Shown in pieces: positions 18,606 to 27,800 of a stretch of 64,000 nt of DNA (the stretch's first letter is position 1; each line of letters opens with the position of its first letter). The notes below the pieces were generated by a model. The model saw only the letters and a program-made list of their open reading frames with translations. It did not search any database and had not been told where the DNA came from. The stretch lies in the NCBI RefSeq assembly GCF_022346925.1, contig NZ_JAKRNJ010000001.1, positions 248,001-312,000 on the forward strand. The letters run 5' to 3'. Source of the stretch: Microvirga sp. ACRRW. GTDB taxonomy: Bacteria; Pseudomonadota; Alphaproteobacteria; Rhizobiales; Beijerinckiaceae. Position numbers and translations under genes: made by a program.

Positions 18606-20147
18606 TTGACAGCCTCGACTTCCGCTCCCAGCACCCCGCTGCGACAGGATATCAGTTTTCAGCTCCTCGTTGATGCGGTGACGGATTATGCGATCTGCAT
18701 GCTCGACACCGAAGGCCGGATTGTCAGCTGGAACACGGGGGCCGAGCATATCAGCGGGTGGAACAAGGATGAGATCCGCAGCCGCCATTTCTCGATTTTC
18801 CACATTCCCGAAGACCTCGCTTCCGGGAAGGCTGCGCACGAGCTCGAGGTTGCCCGCGATACAGGACGCTACGAAGAACAGGGCGTCCGCTTGCGCAAGG
18901 ACGGATCGCGCTTCATTGCCCATGTCAGTTTGACACCCCTGAAGAACGAGACCGGTCAGCTTCTCGGCTATGCCAAGGTGACCCGCGACATCAGCGAACG
19001 CGTTGCCGCCGAGGAAGCATTGAGGACCAGAGAGGCGCATCTGCGTTCGATTCTGGAAACGGTGCCGGACGCCATGATCGTCATCGACGAGCAGGCGCGC
19101 ATTCAGTTCTTCAGCGCCGCCGCCGAACGCCTGTTCGGATACAAGGATCAAGAGATCATCGGCGAGAACATCAAGATTCTCATGCCCGATCCCTATCGCG
19201 GGCAACATGACGGCTACATGCATCGCTATCTTACGACGGGCGAGAGGCGCATCATCGGCATCGGCCGTGTTGTGGTGGGGCAAAGTAAGGACGGTTCCAC
19301 CTTCCCTATCGAGCTCGCCGTGGGCGAGATGCGCTCGGGTGGGCAGCGCTACTTCACAGGCTTCATCCGCGATCTCACCGAACGGCAAAAAACGGAGGCA
19401 CGCCTGCAGGAGTTGCAGTCGGAACTCGTGCACATGTCGCGCTTTACCGCGCTCGGCGAGATGGCCTCGACACTGGCCCATGAGATCAACCAGCCGCTTA
19501 CAGCCATCGCAAACTATCTGAAAGGTTGCCGTCGCATTCTTCAGCGCATGGAAGGCCAGGACGTGGCTATGCTGGAAGGGGCTGTGAACCAGGCTGCCGA
19601 GCAGGCTCTGCGTGCCGGTCAGGTCATCCGCCACCTGCGCGAGTTCGTGGCACGTGGAGAGAGCGAGAGGCATATCGAAAATCTGCCCAAGCTGATTCAG
19701 GAGGCGAGCGCTCTCGCCCTGGTCGGGGCCCGGGAAATCGGCGTGCGCGTCTCCTATCGCCTTGATCCCAACGCTCCGCTTGTCCTGGCGGATCGCATTC
19801 AGATCCAGCAGGTTCTCCTCAACCTTATCCGCAACGCCATCGAGGCCATGCAGGATATGCCTCAGCGGGAGCTGGTGATCGCCTCCCACGCCTTACCCCA
19901 GGAAGGGTTGGTGGAGATCAGCGTTTGCGATACTGGAACCGGTATCGAACCGGAGATTCTGGAGCGTCTGTTCCAGCCTTTCGTCACGACGAAGAAACAC
20001 GGCATGGGCGTAGGCCTTTCGATCTGCCGAACCATCGTCGAATCCCACGGCGGAAAGATCTGGATTGAGTCTGACGTCGGCAATGGCACCACGTTCAGGT
20101 TCACGCTGCGTACCGTCAGTCAGGAGGAATTAGCGAATGCCGAGTGA
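18606..20147 (+). CDS. fixL: Oxygen-sensing haem-PAS histidine kinase FixL
   Basis: The 513-residue kinase contains two PAS domains, a coiled linker, HisKA and HATPase. The second PAS has the FixL haem pocket, with His201 in the [20 protein letters not shown] stretch as the proximal ligand. The phosphoacceptor is His292 in [10 protein letters not shown], and the N and G boxes are [10 protein letters not shown] and GMGVGLSI. There are no membrane segments, so it is the soluble type seen in Bradyrhizobium. Oxygen bound to haem shuts the kinase off. The start is TTG, supported by GGAG six bases upstream. fixJ overlaps its end by eleven bases. Confidence 0.95.
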   Translation: MTASTSAPSTPLRQDISFQLLVDAVTDYAICMLDTEGRIVSWNTGAEHISGWNKDEIRSRHFSIFHIPEDLASGKAAHELEVARDTGRYEEQGVRLRKDGSRFIAHVSLTPLKNETGQLLGYAKVTRDISERVAAEEALRTREAHLRSILETVPDAMIVIDEQARIQFFSAAAERLFGYKDQEIIGENIKILMPDPYRGQHDGYMHRYLTTGERRIIGIGRVVVGQSKDGSTFPIELAVGEMRSGGQRYFTGFIRDLTERQKTEARLQELQSELVHMSRFTALGEMASTLAHEINQPLTAIANYLKGCRRILQRMEGQDVAMLEGAVNQAAEQALRAGQVIRHLREFVARGESERHIENLPKLIQEASALALVGAREIGVRVSYRLDPNAPLVLADRIQIQQVLLNLIRNAIEAMQDMPQRELVIASHALPQEGLVEISVCDTGTGIEPEILERLFQPFVTTKKHGMGVGLSICRTIVESHGGKIWIESDVGNGTTFRFTLRTVSQEELANAE

Positions 20148-20763
20148 AGCGATCGTGCATGTGGTAGATGATGACCTGGCCGTGCGCCAATCCCTGTCTT
20201 TCCTGCTCGCATCGGACGGCTTGCCGGTGCGCATCCATGAATCGGCATCCGCGTTTCTCGACCACGTGGAGGTGGCGACCGGCGGCTGCATCGTCACGGA
20301 TGTGCGTATGCCTGGCATCGACGGAATCGAGTTTCTCAAACGCCTGAAAAGTCGAGGGTTCACATTGCCGGTCATCGTCATGACCGGCCACGCGGATGTG
20401 CCGCTTGCCGTGGAGGCGATGAAGGAAGGCGCCATCGACTTCATTGAAAAGCCATTCGACGACGATCTCTTTCTGGCTGCCGTTCGCGCTGCCCTGAAAC
20501 GCCAGGAAAAGCATGCCCACCAGGATGCCCAGACAGCCGAAGTGCGTGCGCGGGTTCAGGCCCTGTCGGAGCGTGAGAGCCAGGTTCTGGAAGGCCTAGT
20601 CGCCGGCAAGGCCAATAAGGTAATCGCCTATGATCTCGGCATCAGTCCCCGCACCGTCGAAATCTACCGGGCGAACGTAATGTCGAAAATGCAGGCTTCG
20701 AGCCTCTCGGAACTCGTCCGTATGGCCCTCCTCGTCGGCGCCCGACCCGAAGGCCGCGACTGA
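20137..20763 (+). CDS. fixJ: Response regulator FixJ
   Basis: This 208-residue transcription activator has a receiver domain with phospho-acceptor Asp55 ([10 protein letters not shown]) and Lys in [10 protein letters not shown]. The C-terminal LuxR/NarL-type helix-turn-helix ([20 protein letters not shown] through [17 protein letters not shown]) completes the FixJ family layout. Overlap with fixL indicates coupled translation. When phosphorylated it should activate the fixK gene downstream. Confidence 0.95.
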   Translation: MPSEAIVHVVDDDLAVRQSLSFLLASDGLPVRIHESASAFLDHVEVATGGCIVTDVRMPGIDGIEFLKRLKSRGFTLPVIVMTGHADVPLAVEAMKEGAIDFIEKPFDDDLFLAAVRAALKRQEKHAHQDAQTAEVRARVQALSERESQVLEGLVAGKANKVIAYDLGISPRTVEIYRANVMSKMQASSLSELVRMALLVGARPEGRD

Positions 20764-20803
20764 ACCCTTAGGGAATAATCCTGAGCTTTCGGGCAAACGG
20801 ACA

Positions 20804-20817
20804 TTGACCCATATCAA
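20804..20817. promoter_or_regulatory. FixK/FNR box upstream of the lone receiver gene
   Basis: TTGACCCATATCAA lies 67 bases before ATG 20885. It keeps both TTGA and TCAA half-site cores. It places the receiver gene under FixK control, separate from fixLJ. Confidence 0.82.
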
Positions 20818-20884
20818 GCCCTTGGCCTCGCCTTTGAATTAGATTGGGTGAGATCCTAAAGCCAGGGACCCATTGGGACTTATC

Positions 20885-21262
20885 ATGTCCATGCCACCAG
20901 GGCCGGTCATCGTCGTCGATGATGATGATGCCGTTCGCCAGTCATTGAAGTTCGCCCTCGAACTCGAGGGAATGGACGTACGCCTCTATGAGAGCGGCGA
21001 CGAGCTTCTTGCGGAGCCGGATCTGCCCACAAGCGGCTGCCTGGTTGTCGACTATTACATGCCGGCCATGAACGGCGTCGAGCTCATGGACAAGCTGCGC
21101 CGGCGCCTCATCAAGCTCCCCGCGATCCTGATTACGGCTCGCGCAACCGACGATATGCGCAAGCGCGCAACGTCCTCAGGCTTCAGCCAAGTCATTGAAA
21201 AGCCACTAGAAGACAGCACGCTGCTCGACAGCATTCGTGGCGCCCTAAGCATTCCTGCCTAA
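20885..21262 (+). CDS. Single-domain response regulator between fixJ and fixK
   Basis: This 125-residue protein is only a receiver domain. It has the acidic pocket VVDDDD, phospho-acceptor Asp56 (LVVDYYMPAMNG), the switch Thr in LITARAT and Lys in VIEKPLED, so it should be phosphorylated normally, yet it has no output domain. ATG 20885 has GGGA six bases upstream; a TTG at 20873 is less likely. Such proteins act as phosphate sinks, carriers or kinase inhibitors. Its place inside the fix locus with a FixK box suggests feedback on FixL or FixJ, which is inference. Confidence 0.88.
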   Translation: MSMPPGPVIVVDDDDAVRQSLKFALELEGMDVRLYESGDELLAEPDLPTSGCLVVDYYMPAMNGVELMDKLRRRLIKLPAILITARATDDMRKRATSSGFSQVIEKPLEDSTLLDSIRGALSIPA

Positions 21263-21275
21263 GCCCTCCTGCCCA

Positions 21276-21293
21276 TACGGGAAATCCCTTAGG
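21276..21293 (+). promoter_or_regulatory. FixJ-like binding site upstream of fixK
   Basis: TACGGGAAATCCCTTAGG resembles the rhizobial FixJ box, which ends in a CCCTTAG core preceded by a TAC-rich half. It lies about 80 bases before the fixK start. A partial CCCTTAGG core also occurs at 20766-20773 before the receiver gene. Matched from memory of the consensus, not by a scan. Confidence 0.5.
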
Positions 21294-21374
21294 GAGAGCA
21301 TCTGAATTTTTCCCTTCACTGCATCGGTTTAATCCTGGGTTCACATCAGACTTGAACCGACACCGAGAACCCCG

Positions 21375-22040
21375 ATGCAGATCGCGCACGCTACCCTGAA
21401 CAACCAGATCGCCCCGAATGCTGCGCTGCTGCGGACACGTGCAGTGCCGGAGCTCGGCACCGCCCGCACGGCCACAAAGGATGAAGAGATCTTCGCCGAG
21501 GGGGATCGCGCCGCTTATTTCTACAAAGTGGTCTCAGGTGCGGTGCGTACCTTCAAGCTATTGAGCGACGGGCGCCGCCAGATCGACGCCTTTCACCTTC
21601 CGGGTGACATCTTCGGAATGGAATCTGGCGATGAGCATCGCTTCAGCGCCGAAGCCCTCGGTGATGTCACCATCATTGCCTATCGCCGTTGCAGCTTGGA
21701 AGCCCTGGCTACACGCGATCAGGGCTTCGCTAATCAGGTGATTGAGTCCATGATGCGCTCGCTCGAGCGTGCGCAGAACCATATGCTTTTGCTCGGGCGC
21801 AAGCATGCTCTGGAAAAGATCGCAACATTTCTGCTCGTGATGGCCGAGCGCCTGGCGGAAGATGGCCATGTTGATCTCCCCATGTCGCGCACCGACATGG
21901 CGGATCATCTGGGCCTTACTATTGAAACCGTCTCGCGCTCTCTCACCCAGCTGGAGCGCCAGGGCGTCATCGAGCTTCCGGCTCATCGCCGCTCCATTGT
22001 TCTGTGCAACAAAGCAGCGCTTGAGCAGCTTGAGGCATGA
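21375..22040 (+). CDS. fixK: Crp/Fnr-family regulator of FixK type
   Basis: This 221-residue dimeric activator has a cNMP-like beta-barrel (about 30-120), a dimerisation helix and a helix-turn-helix (SRTDMADHLGLTIETVSRSL, about 175-195). The recognition helix ETVSR is that of FNR/FixK proteins, matching the four TTGA-N6-TCAA boxes in this window. Only two Cys are present and neither is in an N-terminal cluster, so it cannot bind the oxygen-sensing 4Fe-4S cluster of FNR. Oxygen control must come through FixLJ. It is the likely activator of hemN, ccoNOQP, ccoGHIS and the receiver gene. Confidence 0.92.
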   Translation: MQIAHATLNNQIAPNAALLRTRAVPELGTARTATKDEEIFAEGDRAAYFYKVVSGAVRTFKLLSDGRRQIDAFHLPGDIFGMESGDEHRFSAEALGDVTIIAYRRCSLEALATRDQGFANQVIESMMRSLERAQNHMLLLGRKHALEKIATFLLVMAERLAEDGHVDLPMSRTDMADHLGLTIETVSRSLTQLERQGVIELPAHRRSIVLCNKAALEQLEA

Positions 22041-22061
22041 ACAACGGCAGAAATCTCAGCC

Positions 22062-22640
22062 CTATAGCGGGCGCTTTCTGACAAGGTTTTCGGCACGGCT
22101 CTGCACATCGCGCCATACGCGCAGCTCCCGCTTCGCATCCGCAAGGGCGCGATGAGCAGGGGCGCCGTCGGCCTCATCCTTAAGCCGTGCCTGAGCGAGA
22201 ATGTCCTTTACATGGACCGCAATTTCATCATCCGCAACACCGGCCTCCTGCAGGATCCGCGTAATCGCATTCTCATGCGCAACATCCGTATCCTGCAGAC
22301 GTAAAGCATGACGGGGAAGACCAGCACTCCGCAATAACTTACTGAGCCATTGACCGTCCCACGAGGGCGCCGTCGCGAAGAGAGCATGGCCTGACAGCAC
22401 ATCCAGCATGCGCTTTGCGACCTCGTCATGCGGCCTGCCTTCCGCAACCAGACGTTCGCGCGTGACGCGATGCGTAGCCTCGGCTTCCGAGGACCAGTCC
22501 GTCCATAAAAGGGCGGGCTTGATCAGGTAGCTCTCTTCGCCTCCGGACGCGAACACCCAACCAACCTCAATAGGATAACTGTTCTTGTTCAGGGAAGAGG
22601 CTTCGAAATCGAGGAAGACGATGTCCGAATGCTCAGCCAT
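22062..22640 (-). CDS. 3'-5' exonuclease of the DEDDh family
   Basis: The 192-residue protein opens with the ExoI metal motif FLDFEASSL (Asp11, Glu13). A middle Asp lies in the SWDGQWLSKLL segment and the ExoIII motif is AHRALADAKRE with the His typical of DEDDh enzymes. It resembles RNase T/DnaQ-like proofreading or oligoribonuclease domains, but its exact nucleic acid target is unknown. ATG 22640 was chosen because it follows GAGGA by about nine bases; an in-frame extension to 22802 lacks such a signal. It is convergent with fixK. Confidence 0.82.
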   Translation of the reverse strand: MAEHSDIVFLDFEASSLNKNSYPIEVGWVFASGGEESYLIKPALLWTDWSSEAEATHRVTRERLVAEGRPHDEVAKRMLDVLSGHALFATAPSWDGQWLSKLLRSAGLPRHALRLQDTDVAHENAITRILQEAGVADDEIAVHVKDILAQARLKDEADGAPAHRALADAKRELRVWRDVQSRAENLVRKRPL

Positions 22641-22716
22641 GACCGGTTCCTCAACCCGCTTCACAAACCAGGCATTGGCTGGGCTGATCGCACGAGCACT
22701 GCGGCATCTCGCAACT

Positions 22717-24816
22717 CTAGCGGGCAACCGCAGCCAGCAAGGGAACGACATTCCGTGCAACCGGCTGCGGCTTATCCAGAAGAGCCTGGATTTTCTCGGC
22801 AAGATCTGTCGCGCGATAGGGCTTGTAGAGGATCTCTACATCCTCGATTGTTTCTTCATCGTCCACGTAACCCGTCGTCAGGATGACATGAACTTCTGGC
22901 TTCTCGGCTTTGATAATCCGCGCGAGATCAACCCCGCTCAATCCACCAGGCATGCGAACATCCGAGAGAACCAGACGTACACGCTCGTTTGATTTCAAAA
23001 TATCGGCTGCTTCATCCCCGTTTTCGGCCTCGATGACATCGAACCCGAGAGAATTCAGCGTAGAGATTGCGACCTGACGGACAGCAGGATTATCTTCAAC
23101 GACAAGAACGGTCTGCCCAGCCCCGAACGGCGCGGCATCGCGCGTCTGCTTGTCGTTCAGGCTCTCAGTCGCGCCATAGGCGCGCGGCAGGTAAATGCGA
23201 ATGGTGGTTCCTTCATTGGGAGCACTGTCGATCTCCACATGGCCATGGGATTGCTGAACGAAGCCATAGACCATGCTCAGCCCGAGGCCCGTCCCCTTTC
23301 CGCTCTCCTTCGTCGTGAAGAACGGCTCAAACACACGCTGAAGCACTTCCGGCGACATGCCGATGCCTGTATCGCGGACCGATATCGCGATGAACTCCCC
23401 AGGGGTCTCGACTTTGCTCTCATCCAATGCCTGAAAACTGATTGAAATCGACAGATCGCCGCCGTCCGGCATCGCATCGCGGGCATTTACGGCAAGATTC
23501 AGCAACGCGGCTTCGAGTTGAGCGCGATCAACCTCGATAGGATAGATCCCTTCCTCAAGATTCAGGCTGATATTGATGTTCTCGCCCAGGGTGCGCCGCA
23601 TCAGTTCTAACAGACCTGATATCAAGCCGCCGGCATCGATAATGGAAACCTGCAAGGGCTGCCGGCGGGAGAAAGCAAGAAGCCGATGCGTGAGATCCGC
23701 GCAGCGTTGCGCACCCTCCATCGCCATCCTGACCCGCGGCTCCGCCTTTGCATTGCCTTTGATGGCTCGCTGCAGTAGATCGAGGTTTCCGATAACGACA
23801 CTGAGCATGTTGTTGAAGTCATGGGCGATACCGCCTGTTAGACGGCCAACCGCTTCAAGCTTGCTGGCATGAAGCAGATTCTGCTCCATCTGCTTGCGCT
23901 CGGTGATGTCGAACCACATGCCGAAAAACTCGCGCGGACGCCCCTCATCATCACGCATCAGCATCGTCTGGTCCAGGAAGAACCGTTCAGACCCGTCGGC
24001 ACAGGTCCAGCGATACTCAAGCGTGACAGTCCCCTGGTCCGTCAATTCGTGAAGCTGGGCCAGCACCCTGTCCCGATCATCGCGATGCAGGCGCGACGAC
24101 CAGAAGTCAGGCGATTCCAAGAAGGCGTTGGGCGAAAAACCAGTGATACGCTCAATGCCCTCATTGGTAAAATGCAGTTGCCGATGATCCTCTCTCACTG
24201 ATGCGGTGTAGAGAGCAATCGGCAAGGATTCCAGAACGATGGACTGGTGTTCCTCGCGACGGCGGAGTGCCTGTTCCGTCTTGAGCTTCTCACTGCGGAC
24301 ACGCAAGTTCTCCATGAGCAGCCGACGCTCTTCCTCGCCCTGCCGCCGGATCTCCTCAGTCTTGCGATAGAGATCGACGAAGACGTCGACCTTCGATTTC
24401 AGGATCAGCGGCTCGATGGGCTTGAACACATAATCCACCGCACCGGCCGAGTACCCGCGGAAGACATGCATGTCGTCTTTGTTGAAGGCCGTGAGGAACA
24501 AGATCGGCACGCGCGAGGAACGTGGCCGGTTGCGGATAAGCCCCGCAACCTCATAGCCGTCGAGACGCGGCATCTGAACGTCGAGAAGAATAGCTGCGAA
24601 ATCGTGCTTCAAAACCTCGCGCAAAGCAGCCTCGCCGCAATCCGCCTTGATGATTTCGATGCCAGGACCGCGCAGTATCTCTTCGACGGCAATCAGATTC
24701 CGGGGATCGTCATCGACCACCAGAATCTTTGCTGGCACGGGATTGGACAAGACGCGTGTCGGAACCTGAAACTGCAGGTCAGCTTCCGGCTTGTCTTGAC
24801 CGCTATGTTCCATCAT
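22717..24816 (-). CDS. Soluble hybrid kinase: receiver-PAS-HisKA-HATPase-receiver
   Basis: The 699-residue protein begins with a receiver (about 30-150, [11 protein letters not shown], phospho-Asp in [12 protein letters not shown]). A coiled linker, a PAS/PAC domain (about 200-320) and HisKA ([18 protein letters not shown]) follow, then HATPase ([12 protein letters not shown]) and a second receiver (about 575-690, [23 protein letters not shown]). No membrane segments are seen. The HisKA subtype GGIAHDFNN is common in LuxQ/blue-light-type kinases. Its start overlaps the stop of the upstream giant kinase by four bases, so both are made together and could form one relay. Confidence 0.9.
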   Translation of the reverse strand: MMEHSGQDKPEADLQFQVPTRVLSNPVPAKILVVDDDPRNLIAVEEILRGPGIEIIKADCGEAALREVLKHDFAAILLDVQMPRLDGYEVAGLIRNRPRSSRVPILFLTAFNKDDMHVFRGYSAGAVDYVFKPIEPLILKSKVDVFVDLYRKTEEIRRQGEEERRLLMENLRVRSEKLKTEQALRRREEHQSIVLESLPIALYTASVREDHRQLHFTNEGIERITGFSPNAFLESPDFWSSRLHRDDRDRVLAQLHELTDQGTVTLEYRWTCADGSERFFLDQTMLMRDDEGRPREFFGMWFDITERKQMEQNLLHASKLEAVGRLTGGIAHDFNNMLSVVIGNLDLLQRAIKGNAKAEPRVRMAMEGAQRCADLTHRLLAFSRRQPLQVSIIDAGGLISGLLELMRRTLGENINISLNLEEGIYPIEVDRAQLEAALLNLAVNARDAMPDGGDLSISISFQALDESKVETPGEFIAISVRDTGIGMSPEVLQRVFEPFFTTKESGKGTGLGLSMVYGFVQQSHGHVEIDSAPNEGTTIRIYLPRAYGATESLNDKQTRDAAPFGAGQTVLVVEDNPAVRQVAISTLNSLGFDVIEAENGDEAADILKSNERVRLVLSDVRMPGGLSGVDLARIIKAEKPEVHVILTTGYVDDEETIEDVEILYKPYRATDLAEKIQALLDKPQPVARNVVPLLAAVAR

Positions 24817-27800
24817 GTCCTCAGACCGGCCTCTGTTGCACCATTAGGATGCATCTTCCCCTCAGGCACATAAGTGCTTCGACTTAGTTGAACGCGCAAG
24901 ACGGCGAGAAGTTGATCGATGTCCACAGGTTTCGAGACATAGTCGGTCGCTCCTGCTTCCAAGCACTTCTCTCTATCACCCTTCATCGCCTTGGCTGTCA
25001 CGGCAATGAGAGGAATATCCCGATAACGGTCATCTTTCCGGATTTCCCGCATGGTCTCATAGCCGTCCATCTCAGGCATCATGATGTCCACGAGAGCGAT
25101 GTCTACATCCCGCGTTTCCTTGAGCTTCTCGATGCCCTCCAGGCCATTCTCGGCGAAGATGACCGTGAGGCCGTATTGCTCGAGCGCGCTCGTCAGCGAG
25201 AAGATGTTGCGCATGTCGTCATCGATGATCAGCACCTTCCGCCCTTCGAGGGAGGCTTCTCCCTTCGGTTCGACGATGATCTGGTCCTCCTCCGGAATCG
25301 CATTGATGGAGCGATGCAGGAACAGTGCCGTATCGTTGAGGAGACGCTCGGAAGAGCCTTCTCCTTTTAGGATCACTGTTGCCGCAATCTGCTCAAGACG
25401 GCGCTCCTCGGCGCGGCTGAGATCTTGTCCGGTATAGATCACGATTGGCAGTTCTTCGCCGCCTTTGGTTTTACGGATGCGTTCGATGAGTTCCGCTCCA
25501 GGAAGATCGGGCAATCCGAGATCCACTACAGCACAGTCGTATTGACGTGCCTGAATGGTTTCAAGCGCCTCCTCGGCGGTGGCGACGGCGGTGATGTCCA
25601 CCTCCTCGCCTCTCATGAGTTCGGAGATGCTCATGCGCTGATTCTCATCGTCCTCGACGAGGATCAGCTTCTTTACCGGCCGACTGATGAAATCCTTTGT
25701 ACGGTTGAGAGCCGCCATCAGGGATTCCCTGTCTACCGGCTTTTCGAGGAATCCAAACGCTCCCGCCCTCAGGCCGCGCTTCTTCTGATCGTCCACCGAA
25801 ATCACGTGGATGGGAACATGTCGCGTTCTCGGATCGTGCTTGAGCAGATCAAGCAGCGCCCATCCATCCATGTCGGGCAGACCGATGTCGAGAGTAACCG
25901 CATGCGGCTTGTAGCGATGCGCAAGCGCTAGAGCCGCCGCGCCATCCATGGCAATCAATCCTTTGAAGCCCTGCTCCCGGGCAAGCTCCAACAGAACGGA
26001 TGCGAACATCGCGTCATCCTCGATGATCAGCACCACCCGATCACCCGACACAATGGCGTGCCTGTCATCAAGCGATGCCGACAGCGCCATGGGAGCCGAT
26101 GGCTGTCGTAGGATGGTGGATGCCACGTCCTCCGCAGCAACCGCTGCTCCGTTACCATTACCCCGAAGGCTTGAGGCCTGGGGTTGCGTGCTGTGGTTCG
26201 CGGGCGGCTCGACAGGCACAAACAGGGTGAAGGTTGAGCCTTGTCCAGGTACGCTCGACACTACGATCTCACCTCCCAACAGACGTGCGATCTCACGGCT
26301 GATCGACAGGCCAAGGCCGGTTCCGCCATACTTGCGGCTGGTTGTGCCATCGGCCTGCTGGAACGCCTCGAAAATGATGCGCTGTTTGTCCTCTGGAATG
26401 CCGATACCGGTATCCGTGACAGCAATGGAAATCCATTGGCTGCCTGCCCGCAGTGGGGAGCCCTCGGCCGAGCCGATATGAAGCCTCACCCCTCCGCTCT
26501 CGGTAAATTTGAAGGCGTTGGAGAGAAGGTTTCGCAGAACCTGCTGCAATCGCTTCGAATCCGTCCGGATCGTGGACGGCATGTTCTCATCCAAGTCGAT
26601 ATGGAAATCGAGCTTCCGCTCCTCGGCAATCTGACGGAAGGTTCTTTCCATATGATTGACCAGATCCTTGAAGCCTACCTTGGTGACTTCCAGGCTGACG
26701 GTGCCGGACTCGATCTTCGACAGATCGAGGATGTCGTTGATCAAGGCGAGAAGATCGGAACCCGCCGCGTGAATCGTCTTGGCGAACTCCTTCTGCTTGT
26801 CAGTGAGATTTCCATCTGGATTCTCGGTAAGAAGCTTCGACAGGATGAGAAGTGAGTTGAGCGGCGTGCGCAGCTCATGACTCATGTTCGCCAGGAACTG
26901 AGACTTGTAGCGTGACGTCAGAGAAAGCTGCTCGGCCTTTTCCTCCAGAGCCGTTTTGGCCATGGAGACTTCGCGATTCTTGTCCTCGACTTCCTGCTTC
27001 TGCAGCTCGAGCAGGCGCGCCTTGTCCTCCAATTCCTCATTGGATTTCTGCAGCGCTTCCTGCTGCTGGCGCAGAAGCTCCTCGGACTGGCGCAAGGTCG
27101 CGGCCTGCTGCTCCAGACGGTCGTTGGTGTTCTTCAATTCCTCCTGCTGGCTCTGCAGCTCAGTGGTGAGAAGCTGCGACTGCTTAAGCAGGCCTTCCGT
27201 CCGCATATTCGCAGCGATGGTGTTGAGAACGATACCGATGGATTCAGTGAGTTGATCAAGGAACGACTGGTGAGTTTCCGAGAAACGGCTGAACGAGGCT
27301 AGCTCGATGACGGCCTTCACCTCTTGTTCGAACAGCACCGGCAGAACGATGATGTTGAGCGGGGGAGCCTCGCCAAGCGCAGAGCTGATGGCGATGTAAT
27401 CGCCCGGAGCATTGGAGACGAGGATGCGCTTCTTCTCGTAGGCCACCTGTCCGACGAGACCTTCCTTGAGACGGAAGCGGTTGTTGAGGTGCTTTCGCTC
27501 CGTGAAGGCATAGGATGCAACCAGCTCCAGCATCGGCTCGCTACCATCGCCGTCGACCGTGTAGAACACGCCGTGCTGTGCATTCACCAGCGGAGCGATC
27601 TCCGACAGGATCATGTTGGACACGGTGGTGAGATCGCGCTCGCCCTGCAGCATGCGCGTGAACTTGGCGAGGTTGGTCTTGAGCCAGTCCTGTTCCGCAT
27701 TCTTGAGCGTCGTATCGCGCAGATTGCGGATCATTTCATTGACGTTGTCTTTCAGCGAGGCCAGCTCGCCGGAGGCTTCTACCGAGATCGATCGGGTCAG

